DNA of 64,000 nt from Amycolatopsis antarctica (lineage in GTDB: Bacteria; Actinomycetota; Actinomycetes; Mycobacteriales; Pseudonocardiaceae). Numbering within the stretch: position 1 is the first letter of the stretch; each line of letters begins with the position of its first letter. A program made the position numbers and the translations under genes. Below, piece by piece: positions 59,299 through 64,000 of the stretch. A model generated the notes under the pieces. The model made no database searches. It saw only the letters and a list, made by a program, of their open reading frames with translations, and had not been told where the DNA came from. The stretch lies in contig NZ_NKYE01000008.1 in assembly GCF_002262875.1 (NCBI RefSeq), positions 1 through 64,000 on the forward strand, in the 5' to 3' direction.

Positions 59299-59310
59299 CC
59301 CCTACTCGGG
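59299..59310. promoter_or_regulatory. Regulator-binding element candidate 2, overlapping the kinase stop
   Basis: CCCCTACTCGGG, a direct repeat of the element at 59254-59265 with one mismatch. It contains the TAG stop of the histidine kinase gene, so it lies at the very end of that gene and upstream of the iacA-like operon. Confidence 0.5.
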
Positions 59311-60822
59311 CGCCGGATCCCCGCCCGCGCCGGGATCCAGCGGCAGCGCGAAGGTGAAGACGGCGCCCCGGGGAGGGTTCTCGGCGGCGTCGATCCGGCC
59401 TCGGTGCCTGCTGACGATCCGGTGGCTCAGCGCCAGGCCGATCCCGTTGCCGTCCTCCTTGGACGTGAACACGCCGTCGAAGATCCGGCCCTCGGGGATG
59501 CCGGAGATGCCCTGCCCACGGTCGGACACGGCCAGTTCGGCGCCGTCGCGGACCCGGCGGGTGCCGATCTCCACCCGCCTGCTCCCCTCGGGCCAGCGGG
59601 CCATCTCGTCGATCGCGTTGAAGGCGAGGTTGATCACCACCTGTCCGATGAGGACCTTCTCGCAGCGCACCGGAAGCGCCTCGGCCGTCAGATCCAGGAC
59701 GAGCTCGACCCCGTGGCTCTTCGCCCGCAGGTCCACGAAGTACAGGCAGTCCTCGACGATCCCGTTGAGGTCGGTGGACTGCTCGGACTGCTCCAGCCGG
59801 ACCACGTACCGGCGCAGACTGCGCAGGATCTGGCTCGCGCGCTCGATCTGCAGCTTCGCGTTGTCCAGCCCCCAGGCGGCGGGCTCGTTCGCCTCCAGCG
59901 CGGGGCCGAGCCTGCCGCGCACCCCCTCCAGGAAGTTGTACGCCGCCGCCAGCGGCTGGCTCACCTCGTGCGCGATCGCCATCGCCATGTCGCCCATGGC
60001 GTTGTACCGCGCCAGGTATTCGAGGTTCTGCAGGTCCCGGCGATGTTCCTCCTCGGCGCGCACCCGGTCGGAGATGTCGTGCAGCAGCAGCAGATGCCCA
60101 CGCAGGTCGCTCTCGATCTCGATGTACTGGCAGCTTCCGGAGAACCAGCGCAGCGTTCCCTCCGCGGTACGCAGCCGGTACCGGGCGTCCTGTGGAGGCG
60201 CGTCCGGGGACGCGGTCGCCATCATCAGCCGCAGCGCCTCGCGCGAGTCCCCGGCGCAGAACCCGCGGAAGTCCGCACCGGTCAGGTCGGTCACGTCCAG
60301 TTCCAGCAGCTTCGCCGCCGACTCGCTGGCGAAGGCGACGAAACCGTCCTCGTCGAGCACGACGATCCCCTCCGCCAGGTTGCGCAGGAAGGCGGTGAGC
60401 CTGCCCTCGGTGCGGACGAGGTCGTGCTGGACGGCCTTCTCCTCGACGATGTCCCGGAACTGGACCATCACGATCGGCCGGGAGCGCAGGTCGACCCGGA
60501 TGGCGATCGCCTCGGTCAGGATCTCCTCGCCGCTCTTGGAGCGGTAGCACCACTCGGTGGCGCTGATGCCGTGGTCGACCGCGCGCTGCAGCCAGCCGAC
60601 GCCGATCTCCCGGCGGTACTGCTCGGCGTTGCTGCTCATGTCCGGCGCCTTGAGCGGCTTCAGCTCGTCGACGGTGAATCCCAGCAGTTCGCAGGCGGCC
60701 TTGTTGGCCCAGATGATGTTCTTGGTCTTCGCGTCGTGCAGCAGGACGCAGTACTCCAGCGCCTGCACCAGTTCGCGGTAGTCGGCGAGGCCGAGCTCGG
60801 GCACGGGCCGGTCCCCGGTCAC
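59302..60822 (-). CDS. PAS-domain sensor histidine kinase (FixL/TodS-like, soluble)
   Basis: 506 residues without membrane segments. Two PAS domains: about 15-125 (IIWANKAACELLGFTVDEL) and about 140-255 (GIVVLDEDGFVAFASES). A HisKA domain follows with NAMGDMAMAIAHEVSQPLAA (phospho-His about residue 283), then HATPase_c with NLAFNAIDEMARWPEGSRR as N-box and DRGQGISGIPEGRIFDGVF plus NGIGLALSHRIV as G-boxes. A cytosolic kinase with PAS sensors suits detection of an aromatic or redox signal inside the cell. It overlaps the regulator gene by ATGA. Confidence 0.94.
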   Translation of the reverse strand: MTGDRPVPELGLADYRELVQALEYCVLLHDAKTKNIIWANKAACELLGFTVDELKPLKAPDMSSNAEQYRREIGVGWLQRAVDHGISATEWCYRSKSGEEILTEAIAIRVDLRSRPIVMVQFRDIVEEKAVQHDLVRTEGRLTAFLRNLAEGIVVLDEDGFVAFASESAAKLLELDVTDLTGADFRGFCAGDSREALRLMMATASPDAPPQDARYRLRTAEGTLRWFSGSCQYIEIESDLRGHLLLLHDISDRVRAEEEHRRDLQNLEYLARYNAMGDMAMAIAHEVSQPLAAAYNFLEGVRGRLGPALEANEPAAWGLDNAKLQIERASQILRSLRRYVVRLEQSEQSTDLNGIVEDCLYFVDLRAKSHGVELVLDLTAEALPVRCEKVLIGQVVINLAFNAIDEMARWPEGSRRVEIGTRRVRDGAELAVSDRGQGISGIPEGRIFDGVFTSKEDGNGIGLALSHRIVSRHRGRIDAAENPPRGAVFTFALPLDPGAGGDPAPE

Positions 60823-61466
60823 CGTGACCGCACCCGAGGGCCCGCGTGCAGCACGTCGCGAACCAGGGTGGCGATGCTCTCGGCCCCGGTCTTCTCCCGG
60901 ATACGGGTGCGGTGCACGTCGACGGTCTTCACGCTGATGCCGAGCCTGCTCGCGATGTTCTTGCTCGCGACGCCGTCGACCACCAGTTCGAGGATCTCCC
61001 GCTCGCGTGGGCTGAGCGTGTCGAGACGGTCGGCGAGCTCCCGGACGGCGGCCGCACGGGCGAACCGGTCACCGGCGGTGCGCAGCGCCTTCTGCACCAC
61101 GTCGAGCATGTGCTGCGGGTCGTACGGCTTCTCCAGGAAGTCCACCGCCCCGTTCTGCAGCGCCCGCACGGACATGCGGATGTCGCCGTGCGCGGAGACG
61201 AAGATGACCGGGATCGCCGATCCGGCCGCGGCGAGCGTCTCCTGGAGATCGAAACCGCTGGCACCCGGCATCCGCACGTCGAGCACCATGCAGGCCGGCT
61301 CCGCGGGGTCGTGGGCGTCGAGGAACGAGCGCACGTCCGGAAAGCAGCGCGACTCGATGTGCACCGACTCCAGCAGCCAGGCGAGAGAGGTACGCAGTTC
61401 CCGGTCGTCGTCGACGATGTAGACGATCCCGCCCGTTCGCACGTCCATACCCGCCTCGCCGCTCAT
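60819..61466 (-). CDS. FixJ-family response regulator
   Basis: 215 residues; an alternative ATG at 61448 would remove six residues. Receiver: YIVDDDRELRTSL, phospho-Asp in MVLDVRMPGASG, Ser in IFVSAHGDI and Lys in FLEKPYDP. LuxR-type helix-turn-helix: LSPREREILELVVDGVASK, then NIASRLGISVKTVDVHRTRI. Paired with the PAS kinase by a 4-base overlap, it probably controls the iacA-like operon just downstream, whose promoter carries a repeated element. Confidence 0.94.
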   Translation of the reverse strand: MSGEAGMDVRTGGIVYIVDDDRELRTSLAWLLESVHIESRCFPDVRSFLDAHDPAEPACMVLDVRMPGASGFDLQETLAAAGSAIPVIFVSAHGDIRMSVRALQNGAVDFLEKPYDPQHMLDVVQKALRTAGDRFARAAAVRELADRLDTLSPREREILELVVDGVASKNIASRLGISVKTVDVHRTRIREKTGAESIATLVRDVLHAGPRVRSR

Positions 61467-61551
61467 CCGCCGGACCCCGGCCCGGACCGTCACCGCGTCC
61501 GTGCCCCGGCCGCCATCGTCCCGCACGCCCCTGGGCCCTGGCGAACGCGGC

Positions 61552-62151
61552 TCACCGGCCGAACGCCCGCAGCGTCGCCTCGACCAGCGCGTCGGCGAAC
61601 GCCTCGTCGAGCGGCCCCGACCGGAGCAGCCAGCGCTGGGTCAGCGGCGCGTACAGCAGGTCGAGTACCAGATCGAGGTCGGCGTCCGCGGCGAGCTGCC
61701 CGGCCCGCTTGGCACTGCGCAGCCGCCGCTTCTTCGCCTCGGTCATCGGCCGTTCCAGCTTCTCCCGGTAGGTCTCGGCGAGGGCGGGATCGTTGATGAT
61801 CTCGGTGTTCAGTGCCCGGATCGGGGCCTCGAAAGCCGGATCGGCGAACTCGGCCGCCGTCGCCCGCAGCACCGTCTTCAGGTCGGCCTCGAGGTCGCCG
61901 GTGTCCGGCAGCTCCACGCCCTCGCCGTCCGGGCCCTCGCTCAGCGTCAGGATCGAGTCGAAGACCACCGCGCCCTTGGACGGCCACCAGCGGTAGATCG
62001 TCTGCTTGCCCACACCGGCGCGCGCGGCGATGGCCTCGATGGTCAGCCGGGTGTACCCGAGTTCGGTGACCAGTTCCCGTGCGGCGGTGAGGATGGCTAC
62101 CCGGGACCGCTCGCTGCGGCGGGAGCTGTCGGGCGCGCTGTGCGGTGCCAT
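61552..62151 (-). CDS. TetR-family regulator
   Basis: 199 residues. N-terminal HTH: RVAILTAARELVTELGYTRL, then TIEAIAARAGVGKQTIYRWW. The C-terminal ligand domain has LNTEIINDPALAETYREKL, typical of the TetR_C-like group with large buried helices. It lies 53 bases downstream of the alpha/beta hydrolase gene on the same strand, so the two are probably one transcript controlled through the palindrome upstream of the hydrolase. Confidence 0.93.
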   Translation of the reverse strand: MAPHSAPDSSRRSERSRVAILTAARELVTELGYTRLTIEAIAARAGVGKQTIYRWWPSKGAVVFDSILTLSEGPDGEGVELPDTGDLEADLKTVLRATAAEFADPAFEAPIRALNTEIINDPALAETYREKLERPMTEAKKRRLRSAKRAGQLAADADLDLVLDLLYAPLTQRWLLRSGPLDEAFADALVEATLRAFGR

Positions 62152-62204
62152 GGCGCGCACGGTATCGCGCGGCGACGCGCCGGGGCCCGGCTCTCCCCGC
62201 ACGC

Positions 62205-63140
62205 TCAGTCCTGCCGGTGCGCCGTCCCGGCGGGTGCCGTGCTCTCGCGGGTCCCGGCCGTGTGGGCGAGGATCGCGTCGGTCAGCGGGCCGAACAGCGC
62301 GGGCGGCAGGGCGTGGCCGAGGCCTGGGATCTCCAGCAGCCGTGCCCCCCGGACGCACTGGGCGAGATGCCACGGATGCGGTGGCGGGAACAGTGGGTCG
62401 GCGGTGGCGGCGAGCACCAGCGTGGGCACCTCGGTCGCGGCCAGCGCTTCGGTGCGCAACAGCCCGGACTGGTCGGCGGCCGCGAAGGCCTCGGAGATGT
62501 CCTGACTGCCGGTGTGCTCGATGATGCCGCGTTCCAGTTCGCGGAAGTGCTGCTCGTCGAAGGGCAACTCCGCGCTGGCCAGCACCCGCCACAACCGGAT
62601 CCTCCGGTCCAGTTCGGCGTCGAGTCCGGGCCCGGCCGCCGGGCGTGCCATCTCCTCGTCCAGCCAGGGGGCGACCCCGGGAAGTTCCGCGACGGGGACC
62701 GTGCTCCCGTCGGCGCGGGCGAACGGTGTCTCGCTCACGGCGATCGTGGCCAGCAGGGTGGCACTGAGCAGCCGTTCCGGATGGTCGGCCATCAGGAGCT
62801 GGGTCAGGATGCCGCCCAGCGACATGCCCACCACGTGCGCGCGTGCGATGCCGAGGCCGTCGAGCACGGCGCGCGCGTCCTCGGCGAGTTCGGCGATCCG
62901 GTAGGGCCGCGTGGCGTAGGACCAGGTCGACTTCCCGGTGTCGCGGTGGTCGTAGCGGACGACGCGGTGGTCAGCGGCCAGCGTCTCGACGAGCGCGTCC
63001 GGCCAGCCCAGCCCCGAGGACTGCGCGCCCATGATCAGTAGCAGCGGCGGGGCGTCCGCCGGACCGCGCTGTTCGGTCCAGAGCCGGACACCGGGTTCCA
63101 CCTCGATGTACCGGACCAGTGGTGACGATGTATTCGGCAC
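62205..63140 (-). CDS. Alpha/beta hydrolase (RdmC/DhaA-like esterase family)
   Basis: 311 residues from a GTG with GGGAG 7 bases upstream. Nucleophile elbow GMSLGGILTQ (Ser about residue 110), oxyanion loop LIMGAQSSGLGWPD, acid-containing LVLAATADPLFPPPH and catalytic His in IPGLGHALPP. YDHRDTGKSTW is typical of the RdmC-type methylesterase group. Soluble and cytosolic. Substrate unknown; regulation by the neighbouring TetR protein is likely. Confidence 0.92.
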   Translation of the reverse strand: MPNTSSPLVRYIEVEPGVRLWTEQRGPADAPPLLLIMGAQSSGLGWPDALVETLAADHRVVRYDHRDTGKSTWSYATRPYRIAELAEDARAVLDGLGIARAHVVGMSLGGILTQLLMADHPERLLSATLLATIAVSETPFARADGSTVPVAELPGVAPWLDEEMARPAAGPGLDAELDRRIRLWRVLASAELPFDEQHFRELERGIIEHTGSQDISEAFAAADQSGLLRTEALAATEVPTLVLAATADPLFPPPHPWHLAQCVRGARLLEIPGLGHALPPALFGPLTDAILAHTAGTRESTAPAGTAHRQD

Positions 63141-63181
63141 GGGGATCTCCCTCGGGGTCGACTGGGCTGGACTTGACTGAA

Positions 63182-63198
63182 CGAGACGTATCGTCTCG
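63182..63198. promoter_or_regulatory. TetR-type palindromic operator
   Basis: Perfect 7-bp arms CGAGACG (63182-63188) and CGTCTCG (63192-63198) around TAT, 41 bases upstream of the hydrolase start. The GAGACG...CGTCTC pattern matches operators common among TetR regulators, and a TetR gene is the next gene downstream. Confidence 0.75.
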
Positions 63199-63305
63199 CT
63201 AAGGCGACGGTACGTCAACCGGTACCGGCGTTCGCCCGCGTCCGTTCGGGCGGTGGAACGGAGCCCGGCATGCACCCGCGGTGAACGGCTCAGCATGATG
63301 GTCAC

Positions 63306-64000
63306 GTGTGGATTGGCTATCTGATCGGCGGCGTCGCCGCGGTATGCGCGTACTACACCTCAGTGCTGGCCGACGCCCCGCCGGTCGTCCGCGTGACCCT
63401 CTACTGCCTGGTGAGTGCGTCCGCGGCGATCGCGGTGCTCTGCGGCTGCCTGCGCAACCGGCCCCGGTCGCCGCTGCCGTGGATCCTGATCGGGCTGAGC
63501 CAGGTCGTGTACGCGGTCGCGGACTGTTACTTCTACATCGCGCACTTCGTCCTGGACATCACCACGTTCCCGGCGCTGGCCGACATCTTCTACCTCGGCC
63601 ACTATCCGCTCGTCGTCACCGGGCTGGTCGTGTTCATCCGGCGCCGCTCCCCCGGCGGTGACCTGCCCGCCCTGCTGGACGCGGCGCTGCTGGCGGTGGT
63701 CACTGCGACGATGTCCTGGCTCTACCTGATCGCACCGCAGGCACAGGCCGACTCGCCGACCCTGGTCAAGATCGTCTCCGTGGCCTACCCGGTGATGGAC
63801 CTGATGATGTTCGCCGTGGCGCTGCGGCTGATCCTGGGCAGCGGCAGCAGGCCGTTGCCCTTCTTCCTGTTGTCCGCGAACCTTTTGCTGTTCTTCGCCG
63901 CCGACAGCACCTACGTGCTGCAGCAGCTCAACGGCACCTACGGGGCCGGGAACTTCCTGGACGCCATCTGGCTGTTCGGCAACCTCGCACTCGGCGCCTC
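63306..64000 (+). CDS. Polytopic membrane protein, N-terminal part (window edge)
   Basis: 231 codons from a GTG run off the right edge without a stop. The protein starts VWIGYLIGGVAAVCAYY and shows about seven strongly hydrophobic helices with short loops (roughly residues 3-20, 28-46, 52-72, 78-100, 110-135, 148-170 and 178-200). Membrane regions of this kind often precede GGDEF/EAL cyclic-di-GMP domains in actinomycetes, which would lie outside the window; that is a guess. It is divergent from the hydrolase gene. Confidence 0.75.
   Translation, partial: MWIGYLIGGVAAVCAYYTSVLADAPPVVRVTLYCLVSASAAIAVLCGCLRNRPRSPLPWILIGLSQVVYAVADCYFYIAHFVLDITTFPALADIFYLGHYPLVVTGLVVFIRRRSPGGDLPALLDAALLAVVTATMSWLYLIAPQAQADSPTLVKIVSVAYPVMDLMMFAVALRLILGSGSRPLPFFLLSANLLLFFAADSTYVLQQLNGTYGAGNFLDAIWLFGNLALGA

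Overview
The window is high-GC DNA with many GTG starts, 4-nt stop/start overlaps, a full conservon (CvnA-CvnD plus two P450s), a large NRPS and heterotetrameric sarcosine oxidase. This points to an actinomycete, most likely Pseudonocardiales-like (Amycolatopsis or a relative). The genus is a guess. No rRNA, tRNA, CRISPR array, insertion sequence or phage gene was recognised.

Layout. 1-0.16 kb: edge of a gene with T-rich codon use, then 0.75 kb of A/C-skewed DNA with no convincing gene. 0.9-4.6 kb: DoxX protein, a NarL-type histidine kinase/response regulator pair, a glyoxalase-fold protein and a PEP-mutase/isocitrate-lyase family enzyme. 4.7-19.6 kb: an NRPS locus made of an orphan LuxR-type regulator with a degenerate receiver, a 4083-residue trimodular NRPS (C-A-T-C-A-T-E-C-A-T-E) and a translationally coupled MFS exporter. 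The pocket residues read by eye suggest X, D-Ser and D-Thr; there is no thioesterase. 20.6-25.1 kb: TetR, EamA exporter/LysR pair, small membrane protein, Tat-secreted PI-PLC-like protein and GNAT acetyltransferase.

25.3-34.3 kb: a terpenoid locus. IPP isomerase is followed by a tightly coupled operon of HisC-like aminotransferase, polyprenyl diphosphate synthase, UbiA prenyltransferase, squalene-hopene-cyclase-like protein and FAD monooxygenase, then an O-methyltransferase and a TauD-type dioxygenase. The cyclase-like protein has Leu where the catalytic Asp of the DXDD/DCTAE motif is expected. 35.1-40.1 kb: the conservon, ending in a CYP157-like P450 with EXXW in place of EXXR and a conventional P450.

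40.4-54.1 kb: N-methyl-glycine catabolism. A Rieske oxygenase with two near-identical Rieske ferredoxins and a ferredoxin reductase (probable glycine betaine demethylation), dimethylglycine oxidase, sarcosine oxidase (soxBDAG) and formyl-THF deformylase form a plausible betaine to glycine route. GntR and IclR genes lie beside palindromic sites in the matching promoters.

54.1-64 kb: conserved hypothetical, ECF-like sigma factor, SRPBCC protein, then a two-component monooxygenase operon resembling indole-3-acetate (iacA/iacB/iacE/iacG) genes with a PAS histidine kinase/FixJ-type regulator pair upstream, a TetR/alpha-beta-hydrolase pair with an adjacent palindromic operator, and the start of a polytopic membrane protein running off the window.
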